Below, in pieces: positions 1-11,879 of a DNA stretch of 64,000 bases. The stretch is from positions 31,134,651 to 31,198,650 of the forward strand of contig OX424558.1 of the NCBI GenBank assembly GCA_949152475.1, read 5' to 3'. The translations under genes and the position numbers were made by a program. This DNA comes from Terebella lapidaria. Taxonomy: Eukaryota > Annelida > Polychaeta > Terebellida > Terebellidae. Numbering within the stretch: position 1 is the first letter of the stretch; each line of letters starts with the position of its first letter. The notes under the pieces are model-generated. The model saw only the letters and a program-made list of their open reading frames with translations, was not told the origin of the DNA and did no database searches.

Positions 1-1574
1 ATGACTGTGTTTGTCAGGCTGCCTTATTGGAAAGACTTGCTTTTGTATAGTGGTTTTTGATGAATTTCATGTGAAAATTGAACATGTCCCAAGTTATGAG
101 TATGAATATATACAGTGGATCCTGTTTTAAAGACCACCTGGTTTGAGAGACCACCCTGTTTTTTAAGACCGCTACACTTGGTCCCAAGTGGCCTTTTATC
201 ATGTAAATGAACCTGTCATGAGAGACCACCTGTCATTTAAGACCACCTTTTTGGGGTCTCTTGGGTGGTTTTAAAACACAGGATCCACTGTAACAGAAAG
301 AAATATAGTAGATTTCATTCATCCCAGGACACCTCAGCTTGTACGAAAGCAAACACTACCGTAACTTTGAGTGATATTTATACCAGTCACTTTTCTCGCT
401 GCTTCAAAGTTAAAGCTATTTATTGGATCATTTGTCAGTTTAAGTATAAATGCTGCTGCGCTAAATATTTATTTATTGATGCAGAATCTCGATTGTAATC
501 CGGGCTGTATGATATGGAATGTAGGTATGACCTTAAATTATTTAATAAAATGCTTCAAATGTGTCCCTTTGTATAATGACGGGGAAACACTGTGTTTGAC
601 CGTAACTTGTAAATTGTCAATGAAAGTGGTTGAAATCTGTACATGTGTGGGTGGTGTGCTATACATTTGTAATATCAAAATATAATATTTATTACCGGTA
701 GCAGGCTGCAGAGTTAATTGCACAGCTGCCTGTATTTTCAATCTCTTTCATTCCTCGTGAACGCTTGTACAGTTTAGCCTAAGATCAAGTTCTGCCGAGT
801 GTGTTCAATAGATGCATTGAATAAATATGTAAATTATACGTTTCTTTGTCAAAAAAGTACCGGTATCCTGAAAATATCTTTGAGCTTCGTTTCCTTACCA
901 CCAGTATGGTTTCTGTTTTGTCCTGTTGTGAATTTGCCAAAATACAATGAATTCGGTATGTATGGTGAATAACTTATGTTTTGAAAGGTTTTGCTTGCAA
1001 TTCCTTACCAACACAGTTTGTTTTCTGTTTTTTTTTCCAGAAAAATCCCTGGTTAGCTTTGGTTGTGTTAATAGTTGACAGTGTTGCGTCCCAGGCCGGG
1101 TGTGTGGAAAATCCGTTCCAAATATCAGTGATAGTTTTGAACAAAATTTGTAAATAAATGTATATATACAGACACACTGTGTGTAAATAACGTTTTGGTT
1201 TGATATCAGTTGTACATATATCTCATGTACAGACGAACAGTCCATGAACTTAAATCAACTGGTTGTGTAAATATTGAATACTAGTATAGCACAAAAGCTC
1301 AAGTATCGGTCAGCACAAGAAAATTTCGTGCTTACAGTGGGAAATCATTGTGGAAAATATCATTTGTATGCTTGCATATGATGCAGTTTTGTATGGGTTA
1401 TTTTTAGGGTTGCTTGCTGAGTGTGGGTTGCCATGGTTACTGCCTATCCCTGCCATGTCATACGGAGACGAATCGGTATTTTGTGGTGACCTATAAATTG
1501 CTGATGTGGAATAACTTGATGTCTTTTTGGGGTTGTGTGATGTATACTATATTTTGAAAAGTGTCCAATAAATG
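1..1574. other. AT-rich sequence, no gene recognised apart from a MITE
   Basis: The short open frames here (up to 116 codons) show no recognisable domain and no convincing splice structure. AATAAA motifs occur, one near 1567, so this could be the 3' untranslated region of a plus-strand gene lying to the left of the window, but nothing confirms it. A small inverted-repeat element sits at 113-290. Confidence 0.4.
113..290. mobile_element. Tc1/mariner-like MITE with TA target duplication
   Basis: A 178-bp non-coding element with terminal inverted repeats. The left end reads CAGTGGATCCTGTTTTAAAG and the right end is its near-complement, finishing in GGATCCACTG. Both ends are flanked by TA (111-112 and 291-292), the hallmark of Tc1/mariner insertions. 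The interior repeats GAGACCACC-type words. No transposase is encoded. Confidence 0.8.
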
Positions 1575-1580
1575 AGTATA

Positions 1581-1738
1581 CACAGTAAAACATGTTTCAT
1601 TAGACTAATGGCCCAAGTATCATATCCTGCGCTTTCCTCTATATTCAATTATGAAAATATGACAGATGGATTAAACGGCATTCATTTAATGGACAAGTAG
1701 TATTAAGGCACAGCGTATGATGCTTGGGCTGACTAGTG
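1581..1738. mobile_element. MITE with TA flanks
   Basis: The left end CACAGT... GCCCAAGTATCATATCC and the right end ... GATGCTTGGGCTGACTAGTG are inverted copies. The left copy carries about 20 extra bases between the outer and inner TIR blocks. TA lies on both sides (1579-1580, 1739-1740). It is non-coding and most likely a Tc1/mariner-type miniature element. Confidence 0.6.
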
Positions 1739-1802
1739 TATACTAAACCATTCACACCACAACAATAATTGTGAAAAATGATCACATAGGTATCTCAATA
1801 TG

Positions 1803-4530
1803 AGACTCATTCACCCAGTCCTGTCAGAACCTCACTATAGCTACCAGTCTACCTGACTCATTTACCCAGTCCCATCATAACCTCACTACAACTACCAGTC
1901 TACCTGACTCATTTACCCAGTCCCATCATAACCTCACTACAACTACCAGTCTACCTGACTCATTCACACAGTCCCATCAGAACCTCACTACAACTACCAG
2001 TCTGCCTGACTCATTCACCCAGTCCTGCCAGAACCTCACTACAACTACCAGTCTACCTGACTCATTCACCCAGTCCTGTCAGAACCTCACGACAACTACC
2101 AGTCTACCTGACTCATTCACCCAGTCCTGTCAGAACCTCACTACAACTATCAGTCTACCTGACTCATTCACCCAGTCCCATCAGAACCTCACTACAACTA
2201 CCAGTCTACCTGACTCATTCACCCAGTCCTGTCAGAACCTCACCACAACTACCAGTCTACCTGACTCATTCACCGAGTCCTGTCAGAACCTCACTACAAC
2301 TACCAGTCTGCCTGACTCATTCATCCAGTCCTGCCAGAACCTCACTACAACTGCCAGTCTACCTGACTCATTCACCCAGTCCTGTCAGAACCTCACTACA
2401 GCTACCAGTCTACTTGACTCATTCACCCAGTCCTGTCAGAACCTCACTACAACTACCAGTCTACCTGACTCATTCACCCAGTCCTGTCAGAACCTCACTA
2501 CAGCTACCAGTCTACCTGACTCATTCACCCAGTCCTGCTAGAACCTCACTACAGCTACCAGTCTACCTGACTCATTCACTCAGCCCTGTCAGAACCTCAC
2601 TACAACTACCAGTCTACCTGACTCATTCAGCCAGTCCTGTCAGAACCTCACTACAGCTACCAGTCTACCTGACTCATTCACTCAGCCCTGTCAGAACCTC
2701 ACTACAACTACCAGTCTACTTGACTCATTCATCCAGTCCGGTCAGAACCTCACTACAACTACCAGTCTACCTGACTCATTCACCCGTCCTGCCAGAACCT
2801 CACTACAACTACCAGTCTACCTGACTCATTCACCCAGTCCTGCCAGAACCTCACTACAACTACCAGTCTACCTGACTCATTCACCCAGTCCTGCCAGAAC
2901 CTCACTACAACTACCAGTCTACCTGACTCATTCACCCAGTCCTGCCAGAACCTCACTACAACTACCAGTCTACCTGACTCATTCACCCGTCCTGCCAGAA
3001 CCTCACTACAACTACCAGTCTACCTGACTCATTCACCCAGTCTTGTCAGAACCTCACTACAACTACCAGTCTACCTGACTCATTCACTCACCCTGTCAGA
3101 ACCTCACTACAACTACCAGTATACCTGACTCATTCACCCAGTCCTGCCAGAACCTCACTACAACTACCAGTCTACCTGACTCATTCACCCAGTCCTGCCA
3201 GAACCTCACTACAACTACCAGTCTACCTGACTCATTCATCCAGTCGTGTCGGAACCTCACTACAACTACCAGTCTACCTGACTCATTCACTCAGCCCTGT
3301 CAGAACCTCACTACAACTACCAGTCTACCTGACTCATTCATCCAGTCCTGTCAGAACCTCACTACAACTACCAGTCTACCTGACTCATTCACCCAGTACT
3401 GCCAGAACCTCACTTCAACTACCAGTCTACCTGACTCATTCACCTAGTCCTGCCAGAACCTCACTACAACTACCAGTCTACCTGACTCATTCACCCAGTA
3501 CTGCCAGAACCTCACTACAACTACCAGTCTACCTGACTCATTCACCTTGTCCTGCCAGAACCTCACAACTACCAGTCTACCTGACTCATTCACCCAGTCC
3601 GATCAGAACCTCACAACTACCAGTCTACCTGACTCATTCACCCAGTCCGATCAGAACCTCACAACTACCAGTCTACCTGACTCATTCACCCAGTCCTGCC
3701 AGAACCTCACTACAACTACCAGTCTACCTGCCTCATTCTCCCAGTCCTGCCAGAACCTCACTACAACTACCAGTCTACCTGACTCATTCACCCAGTCTCG
3801 TCAGAACCTCACTAAAACTACCAGTCTACCTGTCTCATTCACCCAGTCCTGTCAGAACCTCACTACAACTACCAGTCTACCTGACTCATTCACCCAGTCC
3901 TGCCAGAACCTCACTACAACTACCAGTCTACCTGCCTCATTCTCCCAGTCCTGCCAGAACCTCACTACAACTACCAGTCTACCTGACTCATTCACCCAGT
4001 CCTGTCAGAACCTCACTACAACCACCAGTCTACCTGACTCATTCACGCAGTCCCATCAGAACCTCACTACAACTACCAGTCTACCTGACTCATTCATCCA
4101 GTCTCGTCAGAACCTCACTACAGTTACCAGTCTACCTGACTCATTCACCCAGTCCTGTCAGAACATCACGACAACTACCAGTCTATCTGACTCATTCACC
4201 CAGTCCTGTCAGAACATCACGACAACTACCAATCTACCTGACTCATTCACCCAGTCCCGCCAGAACCTCACTACAACTACCAGTCTACCTGACTCATTCA
4301 CCCAGTCTCGTCAGAACCTCACTACAGTTACCAGTCTACCTGACTCATTCACCCAGTCCTGTCAGAACATCACGACAACTACCAGTCTATCTGACTCATT
4401 CACCCAGTCCTGTCAGAACATCACGACAACTACCAATCTACCTGACTCATTCACCCAGTCCCGCCAGAACCTCACTACAACTACCAGTCTACATGACTCA
4501 TTCACCCAGTCCTTGCAGAACCTAACACAA
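1803..4530. repeat. 51-bp minisatellite, about 53 copies
   Basis: A tandem array of a 51-bp unit, roughly CTCATTCACCCAGTCCTGTC, then AGAACCTCACTACAACTACC, then AGTCTACCTGA. Variants of 48 and 50 bp occur. Near the 3' end a four-unit block starting at 4101 recurs at 4305, exactly 204 bp later, which is a higher-order repeat. Because 51 is a multiple of 3, a frame open in one unit stays open in most. This explains a 350-codon frame (3547-4599) with a 17-residue S/T/Q-rich period. Earlier units contain in-frame stops (near 2538 and 3447) and one-base deletions (near 2785 and 2988), so the array is most likely non-coding. Confidence 0.95.
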
Positions 4531-4619
4531 CCACCTGGTCCAAAAAACGAACTAGTGCTCCGTCCATATCTTAACCACTGTTTTACCATAATTCAGTAGG
4601 CCTATTTTCTGATCGGTTA

Positions 4620-5141
4620 TGGCAGTGGATCGAGTCCATCTGGATTTTGTGCGGCATGGGCTGGCCATCACTACAGCACAGAAGGAACACTAGCACCGTA
4701 ACCTTGCTTTACAAAGGCAGGCACGGCCTGTCAGTCTTATCACCTGACTGCATCCCCCAGCCTGCACCTACGAGGGCTCGGCGGTCCAGAGCTCACCAGG
4801 ACACTCTGACTGTCCCACAGTCCAACCTCATCTCATACCAGCACTCTTTTGTGCCCCGTCCCGCACGCTTGTGGAACAGTCTTCCAGCAGCTGCTATCCA
4901 AGCCTCTACGCTTGAGAACTTTAAGGCTAATCTAGCTGGATGGAGATCAGTGTAAATAAACTCAAAATATTCACAAATCTGGACTGATTTACCGCTAGTA
5001 TTAAAATTGTGTATATGTTCTCACTGTATACTTACTATATCATATTATTTCTAACATGTAACACCCCATGCAATGCTCAGCTCCTTGAACGCGATATCCA
5101 CTAGTGGACTTTGTTCAATAAATGTAGATGTAGATGTAGAT
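4620..5141 (+). pseudogene. LINE 3' end (C-terminal ORF2 remnant plus tail)
   Basis: A frame at 4647-4955 encodes a typical extreme C-terminus of a non-LTR retrotransposon ORF2. It has GWPSLQHRR, then LLYKGRHGL, then a basic RARRSR patch, and finally SFVPRPARLWNSLP followed by an FKANL-type ending and a stop. The untranslated tail contains AATAAA and ends in a (TGTAGA)n microsatellite at about 5117-5141, the usual 3' terminus of CR1/L2/Jockey-like LINEs. The reverse transcriptase and endonuclease domains are missing, so this is a severely 5'-truncated dead copy. Exact clade unknown. Confidence 0.8.
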
Positions 5142-5634
5142 GTGTTTACGCTCTATGAAATACAAATTCGTTCAAATACGCTAAGTTATGGTAATTGTGT
5201 CCTCCTAGCGAATGGCATTCACTGCGCCACCTAGCGAATATAGCCAATGGTATTTCCGGATTTCGACATTTTTTGTAAATTCCATCACGATTTGGACAAA
5301 ATTTTGGTGTTGAACTGTAGAACAGTAGATATACAAATATAGGCAAGTTTGTCATATATCATTGATTCTGACATCGACAAAATGTGCTAGAATCTAATGA
5401 GATCTAGATCTAGATCATTCAGTCAACTGAGTCTGAGTCAAAAACATTTTCTTACGTCACCCCCCATTAACGGCCCCATTCAATTCCAGTCACTGGTACG
5501 AGCTGTCAATCTTAACTTGGCCACTTTATGGGTCATATCTTTCAATAAATCGAAATATATGACGAGTGACTTTCTCCCTGTTAAAATTAGGTTCCTTCTG
5601 CATGTTTTCCACCAGGTGCCTGTGTTTGTCATGG
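5142..5634. other. No gene recognised
   Basis: Unassigned sequence. It holds a short GATCTA tandem run at about 5399-5416 and only short uninformative open frames. Confidence 0.4.
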
Positions 5635-5789
5635 GGTACAGGTGATAAGGCCGCCCAAGTGATCAGGCCGCCATTGAAAAACTATCAAACTACAGGTTAA
5701 GTGATGGATGACGAGTGTTATGACACTCGTGCATATGGGTATGATAACATGCGGCCTGATCGCTTTGGCAGCCTTATCACTTGGTAACC
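5635..5789. mobile_element. Short palindromic MITE
   Basis: The left arm GGTACAGGTGATAAGGCCGC and the right arm ...GGCAGCCTTATCACTTGGTAACC are inverted copies of about 38 bp around a short centre. A further solo arm of the same family lies at 8759-8799. The hAT element at 5796 inserted almost at its right edge. Confidence 0.65.
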
Positions 5790-5795
5790 TTTGTC

Positions 5796-6723
5796 CAGGG
5801 TTGAGTTCAATTACAAAGTTCAATTACAATTACATTACAATTACGATCGCTGGAACATCGTCAATTACAATTACAATTGCAATTATCTCTACTCCAAATT
5901 TTTCAATTACAATTATAATTATAATTACGGTGTCTCAAATTTTCCAGTTACAATTACAATTACAATTTTATTTTCCAATTACAAATAATTACAGCTACAA
6001 GCGCCCCTACGCCGGTCCCTTTACAAAATGAATGAAGATCTGAGTATGGTTTTATATGTATAACTGTTTATTACATCTCGTAGTGCAACTTAGTGTCTGG
6101 ATCAGGAATTCCTTTAACCCATTTTCATCAGTAATTAGGATAGCCACAGACCAAGCGACGTGGTGCTGGGATAGCCATTGTCTTGTACAAGCACTTGTCT
6201 TGTTTTGTCTTGTCATTGGTTTGGGGAAAGCAGTGAATTCATCTGACACAGAGATGGTGTTCTTCAGGTAATCATGTTGTTTTAATGAAATTAGGAATGT
6301 ACCGACTAAATGAGAAAACCAATTCAATCCATGGCCTCACCAGTCGAATGTCATACTGCATTTTAGAAGACCAAGTTCACTCACCAAAAAAGTACTGATT
6401 CCTGTTATCTGTTCTGTATATGGCCACATATACATTTTTCCCAGGAATATATGGTATGGATATATTTTTGAAATTTATAAAATTAGAAAAATCAATTTAC
6501 AATATTCAATTACAATTTCAATTACAAATATCGACATCCTAAAATTTTCAATTACAATTATAATTTCAATTACGGATATTCTAAAATTTCAATTACGATT
6601 ATAATTACAATTACAGCTCACAAAAGTTTTCAACTACGAATACGATTATAATTACCATGATTACAACCAATTGTAATTAATTACACAATTACTCGATTAC
6701 AATTATAATTGAACCCAACCCTG
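5796..6723. mobile_element. Non-autonomous hAT element with 8-bp target duplication
   Basis: A 928-bp element starting CAGGGTTGAGTTCAATTACA and ending in the inverted counterpart GAACCCAACCCTG. Long subterminal runs of CAATTA/TAATTG lie inside both ends. Flanks are CCTTTGTC (5788-5795) and CCTCTGTC (6724-6731), an 8-bp target duplication with one mismatch. CAGGGTTG ends and 8-bp duplications are typical of hAT. The interior has no transposase; the small open frames are products of the AATTAC runs. Confidence 0.85.
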
Positions 6724-7517
6724 CCTCTGTCATTGCCTAAGGATTCTGAGAGGAGTGTCTTAAATCTCGATTTAATTGTTTAACATTGGCCGACAGTAGA
6801 GCACAGAGTCCCTAATTTGGCCATGTATTTTCTTGTTCAGTTGAAGCCATAATTTAGCTGTAGGTTATAACAAATGACAAAACTAATATTCTGTGCCATG
6901 AAACAAAGCAATTTGCACATCTTTCAGTCACCTACTAAAGATATTTCGACAGATAGAAATATGTATGTTGGGATGAACACAATTTCAGGTATGGAAAAGA
7001 TATTGGAGCCAATTGACCGTCTTGGCATCAATTAAAGCTTAGTATTGTAAACAATTTCAGTATATGAACAATAAATTCAATGAAAGATTTGTATCATAAC
7101 ATTTTTAAACTCATGAACTTGGAAATAAATCTCGATAACCAATCAACCCATTTTATGTATCGATCCAGAACTCTTATCACACACTCGTAGAAATTTAAAG
7201 GTTTTCACAATTGAAGGACATTATGGTGAGGGATGGAAAAAAATGTCTTTGGCTGTACATTCATCTGTTTGAAACCATGATAACAGCATTCCCCCGGGCG
7301 CGTGACAACTGGCATAAAAGAGTGGACTACATCTCATTCGTATAAATAACGTTAAATGTGAGATAATCCTCGGAAAATAAATAAATTGGACTGTTACAAA
7401 TCTATACTAAGTAACAATATGCTTTATTGGAAGAAACAAAACATCTGGAGATGTTACAACAAAAGTAACAAAATATGGCCAAATTAGGGGTGCAGCCAAG
7501 TTAGGACTGACAGCTCG
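6724..7517. other. No gene recognised
   Basis: An AT-rich stretch between two transposon insertions, with no convincing frame, RNA or repeat. Confidence 0.4.
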
Positions 7518-7912
7518 TAGGGCCCGGACGAGTCGGAAACTTCCGACTCGGGTACCCGTGTGGTCTGACCCGACCAGCCCCGGGTACCGTAACCCGTCCA
7601 AATAAAGATCAAATTTGAATGGGAATCACTGCAGCAATTTACAAAAAGTAAACGCCAATCATCGAAACATATTATTTGTTTCGTCGGTGTTTATTTTCAA
7701 GTTTATAAGAGATCACATGACCTCGTAAAACTACTTCCCATTTTTTCCCGATGATTTTCTTGTCATTCTTGGATTTTGCTAGTGTTTATCGCAAATTTTC
7801 AAGACAAAAACAGTATTTTTATTCGTTCTCGGGTATGGGTAATGAAATTCTGACCCGGATAATTGTATGACCTGCCCCGAATTCGGGTACCCGTTGACTC
7901 GTCCGGGCCCTA
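7518..7912. mobile_element. Inverted-repeat element, hAT-like ends
   Basis: The ends TAGGGCCCGGACGAGTC and GACTCGTCCGGGCCCTA are perfect 17-bp inverted repeats. Inside both, GGGTACCCG and GACCCG motifs recur. No clear target duplication is visible, so classification as hAT rests on the T/CAGGGC-type end only. About 395 bp, non-coding. Confidence 0.65.
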
Positions 7913-7928
7913 GTCACTGGCCCCAGTC

Positions 7929-8444
7929 CAGGGCTAGAAATTAACTTTTTTACCCAATTAGGAAAGTGTTGCTAGTTGCATATTTATCAACCAGCAAAAT
8001 GAACATAGAGTCTATGTACTACAGTACTATCAGATATAAATGTGTCAAAAATGATATGCGACGCGTCCATATTGTTTGCTACCATATTGTTTCAGTCACC
8101 ATACTATGCATTACGGGTAGTCCCGAATGAACTTAATTGGACACCATACAAATTACTGCCAATGCGACAAGTTACCATATTATCGCTCATTTTTCTTGGC
8201 CAAACACTGAACACCTCGAATGAAATATTTGTTTATGTAGCATAGGGCAACTGCCATTCATAAATACTGAGATCGATTGGGAAAGTATGGTGTAGCAGTG
8301 CGGCCATTACACAATGTTTAAAATCGCGCTGTAAATTTTTTAGGCACTAGCAATGATTTACTGACTGCTGAATTTGTAACTAGCAACATCAATAAACCAA
8401 CTAGCAAATTGCTAGTTTGCTAGTGTTGATTTTTCGAGTCCTGC
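7929..8444. mobile_element. Non-autonomous hAT element with perfect 8-bp target duplication
   Basis: A 516-bp element beginning CAGGGCTAGAAATTAAC and ending in the inverted GATTTTTCGAGTCCTG. Multiple GCTAGT/ACTAGC words lie subterminally on both sides. It is flanked by identical CCCCAGTC (7921-7928 and 8445-8452). The 8-bp duplication and CAGGG ends fit hAT. No transposase frame remains. Confidence 0.88.
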
Positions 8445-8758
8445 CCCAGTCTGTCTCTCATCGATAATAAATCACCATCTTCGTTTGCTTTGTTATGATT
8501 CAAAATTGGCAGAATGCCATAGAATAAGCTAAGGTTTTCTAATCTATGACCACCCGGTTCAGACTGTTGGATCCTCTGGCACTGCCAGTCGTGTTGCCAG
8601 TGATTGAGTAAACCTACACACGTTCCATTTCTTCACAATGGGGATTATTCTCAATGTTTATGGGTGTGTAGCCCATTGACTTGTCCTACTATGCCCCCTC
8701 TTCATGCTCTTCTCCTGAGCTTAACGATACTTAGCCACAGTATTTAATTGCAATCAAC

Positions 8759-8799
8759 AGGCGGCCATTGCCCTGTGGCGGCCTTATCCTGTACCCTGG
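8759..8799. repeat. Solo arm of the 5635-5789 MITE family
   Basis: Reading in reverse complement, this stretch gives GGGTACAGGATAAGGCCGCC followed by an AATGGCCGCC block, matching the left arm at 5635 and oriented opposite to it. No partner arm is visible nearby. Confidence 0.55.
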
Positions 8800-8844
8800 G
8801 CAGCCAGACTTGTTTTCACGTGTCAGTTATTCAGTGGTGGAGCA

Positions 8845-8905
8845 CTCATCTCACAAACGAGTGGTCCTGGGTTCGAGCCCAGGTCTTATTCATTGGCAAA
8901 TTTAA
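8845..8905 (+). repeat. tRNA-derived SINE head (degenerate)
   Basis: An A-box-like CAGTGGTGGAGCAC is followed by an anticodon-arm-like CTCATCTCACAAACGAG and a perfect T-arm, CCTGG-GTTCGAG-CCCAGG, at tRNA-like spacing. No acceptor stem can be formed, so this is not a functional tRNA. It resembles the pol III promoter head of a tRNA-derived SINE; the loop would carry a CAC (valine-like) anticodon. The body and tail of the SINE are not clear; a CCATCCATCCAT run at about 9379-9390 might be a tail. Confidence 0.5.
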
Positions 8906-9430
8906 CAGCTGATATGTTTGTCCTGTGGCCCGAGGAAGACATTAAAAGTGTGGCCAGGTGAAGATTATGGTTGCTGCATCAAAATTCTCAGCGATGATGA
9001 TGGTGGAGCAGTAGGTGACAAGAATCATAGCTGATGCTAGTGCACCAGACCTCCCCGATCACAAGAATTTCGCAATATGCAATACTTTCCATACCAATGT
9101 AGACAAATACTTTCACGTAAAATATATTTTGAAACCTTTTCAGAAAAATACTTTGATGGTATTTTCCCCATGGGTTTCTCAGAAGGCGTTTGAGAAGTTT
9201 CCCTTTCGGGAAGACAATGATAGATGTACTCTGTCTCTGCTTCAGGCTGCTATAGACATGATAGAACTTCTCACAATGCAGTACACACGTCATACAAAAC
9301 TGAACCCCACTGGAAAAAATTGTGTGCATTTTCATGGGTTACTCAGTATCCTGCGGGCTCACCCCCTGAATAAATCCATCCATCCATATACTATACACCA
9401 TAAACACCAGAAATAACCATGATAACGGAG

Positions 9431-9572
9431 CAATTGACCTATCCCAGATGCCCCCAAAAATTGTCCGAGTTACGTCAGAAAACTTCTCTTTGGCCATTAG
9501 TAACGTTTTGCAGAATATGTCGCAAATAACGTAAAAGGACTTGGACAAACTTGACTTGGGATAGGTTAATTG
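9431..9572. mobile_element. Short MITE
   Basis: CAATTGACCTATCCCA at 9431-9446 and TGGGATAGGTTAATTG at 9557-9572 are inverted repeats bounding 142 bp of non-coding sequence. Target duplication not resolved. Confidence 0.5.
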
Positions 9573-10216
9573 TCAGTTGAATCTCATGTCGGAGCAATTT
9601 TATTTCCAGTTATTTCCTTTAGTAATATTTCCCAAAAGACAAATAGTTAACAATTGGTTATGATATATGCTCACATAGTCTAGATCTCTGACCATGCTGA
9701 CCCGTAAGCTGTGGTAAGGTGGTAGATAAGAAATCAGTCCTGTGAAATATGTGAATCAACCTCACCTCATACTATTTATTGTCGTTCATTTGCCATTTTC
9801 CAATCTGTGCAACAACCACTCACATTTCTGACCTGCAAGTTTGTTCAAACGTTGTCATTAATAAGTTTGAAATTTGACATCTGTTGTTGTAGTTGTAAAA
9901 AAAAATTTGACATGCTTATATTGCTTGACAAATTCACTGTGGGCTGGTACCTTTAGGGAATACGGACATATCAGGAACACCAGATAAATATACATTCTGC
10001 TCCCAGCCTGGCAGACAATTTCCAAATGTGTGATTTACATTGCTCCCCCTGTGTTACTGTCTCGGTGACTTAAGGCGAAACCTTGATGGATAACAAATTG
10101 TTCGTCAGTTGGCAATGTTGATTTGATTCACATGTCAATTAATCTTTCTTTTGAAATGGTTTCAGATTATTACAATTATTGACCATCAAACTTGGAGTTA
10201 GACGAGAAAAAAGACC
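9573..10216. promoter_or_regulatory. Upstream region and possible 5' UTR exon of the MOLO-1-like gene
   Basis: No coding sequence is recognised here. A pyrimidine-rich tract ending in TTTCAG at about 10164 would make an acceptable splice acceptor, so the first coding exon may begin as a longer exon with about 50 bases of 5' UTR and an upstream non-coding exon. This is inference; no promoter element can be fixed. Confidence 0.25.
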
Positions 10217-11835
10217 ATGCTTGTCGAGCAAGGCCTGATGCTGGCTGCCTGTGTGGTTGCCATGGTTTCAGCAGACACCATGCCGCCGCAGAGCTGGACA
10301 GTATCCGACTACCCGACACCGACCACCCAGGGGGAACTGTGTGGGCCTGGTCGCGGTGGAGCCATGTATGTCTGCGACCCAAACAGTCTGCTATCTGTGC
10401 GAGAAGGTATGTTGTCTGACTGATCACTTTGTCAAATAAAACAAAAATGATTGCAACAAAGATGAGATGAATTCATGCTGTGATTTATTGGAATTAATTA
10501 CTATCAGAAGCTGGATAAAACTCTCAAAGCCTGATTGCTATTTGTAACACGCAGCCCAGCAATTGGAAGGTCTGATTATGCGCGTTATGAACACCACAAG
10601 TTGTCCGTGTGCACGCAGCGTGTGTGACCAGCCTAGCTCACCAGGATATCGTATTGGAGTCGCTCTGCTTCGCAGGATGAATGGCACAACTACTGAGAAG
10701 TAAGTACTAGTATTGCGCACTTCAACATATATGGTTTGACTTAAAAAACGCACAAAACTTGGATGTTGTAGTCTGTCAACTAATACTAGTTACTAGTAGT
10801 GGTTCAGTTATCTGAGTTTGATTTATATAATATATTATAGCGAGTATAGGAAACTAATTCAGGGTATCAGACCAAAACTGCAGCTTTCATTAATGAACAA
10901 ATACATCTTGAATGAATTACAAGCTGATTGAAATGTCTTGTCGATGTTTTGCAGTCGAGGCGTGGGTTCCCGGATCAGGAACAACCTTCACAATGCCAAG
11001 GTGTTCGCGTACACGTTTCTGAATCGCTGGGGCCTAGGCCGATGTTCTGAGGACCTGATCATTCTCTACTCACAGGACGACACTGTGGTATGTGGGAGGC
11101 TTACAATACCTTAAATGTACTGAATCATGCAGGGATTCAATTATCGCAAAAATCCACTAAATAACATAAAACGTTTGCACTTTATCTTTTATACCAGCTG
11201 GCCTTGAACATGTTGAAGTGCATAATATTTTGAGATTTATTAATCATGACAATAAAATACGTCCTAATGGCGATTGTTGACAGCTGTATACGGAAACTGG
11301 CCAGGAGACAAGTAGAGTGTTGGACAGCGATCTGGTGGCAGAAATATCCAAGCAAGTCCAAATTGACTTCGCACCCAACAGGGACAAGTTTCAGGGTCTC
11401 AAGAAAATGATCCTTAACTATGAGTAAGTGCTTATTTCCAATAGCGTCAGTTTTCTCCATGCGCTTTCATATTGAGAACCTTGTATTTCCATTGCTAATT
11501 TGCACAAAGCACAGTGATACAATGTGCATGTAGACATGTTTGATTAACGAGTTGTTCTCAGCCATTTCGAGGTACTTGTATGATGGTCGAACATTGTTGT
11601 ACGGATACAAATTTGTGAACAATTTTATGCATGTAATGATTAAGTGTAGTGTAGTAAGATAAAATAGTGTATATGTGGTGATTTGTTCTCCAGGGCGGTT
11701 TTCAATGGCAACTATGAGAGAATGGAGCATAAGATCGTTACTCCCAAGTATGATGCTGTCGTTGGCGGATCCAGCAAGGTCGCGACCTTCACACTGATGA
11801 CCTTGACCTTGACCCTGTTAGCTGCACTATTCTAA
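10217..11835 (+). CDS. MOLO-1-like TPM-domain protein, five exons
   Basis: Coding exons are 10217-10406, 10555-10699, 10955-11087, 11284-11423 and 11694-11835. All introns are GT/AG with consistent phases, giving 249 residues. The protein opens with a hydrophobic signal peptide (about 1-19, ending VSA-D). Next come LCGPGRGGAMYVCDP, a TPM-type extracellular domain, and two N-glycosylation motifs (NTT, NGT). Further on are FAYTFLNRWGLGRC and DLIILYSQDD. This layout matches nematode MOLO-1 and its metazoan relatives, extracellular TPM proteins; MOLO-1 is a positive auxiliary subunit of levamisole-sensitive acetylcholine receptors. The C-terminus is a small GGSS patch followed by about 18 hydrophobic residues and no cytoplasmic tail. 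That suggests a GPI anchor or a tail membrane segment rather than a classical receptor accessory protein. Family assignment is confident; the receptor role is inference. The start was chosen because it gives the signal peptide. Confidence 0.88.
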
Positions 11836-11868
11836 TGTGCACACCATACCGCTCTCTACTCAGGCTTC

Positions 11869-11874
11869 AATAAA
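11869..11874 (+). terminator. Polyadenylation signal AATAAA
   Basis: AATAAA lies 34 bases after the stop codon of the MOLO-1-like gene. Another AATAAA follows near 11912, so longer 3' ends are possible. Confidence 0.65.
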
Positions 11875-11879
11875 TGTCA

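Noticed and set aside
3547-4599. 350-codon S/T/Q-rich repetitive frame
   Set aside because: A unit length divisible by 3 keeps frames open automatically; neighbouring units carry in-frame stops and frameshifting indels, and other frames are open too.
9015-9416. 133-codon plus-strand frame
   Set aside because: No recognisable domain, no splice context, and an overlapping frame of similar length on the other strand; likely chance.
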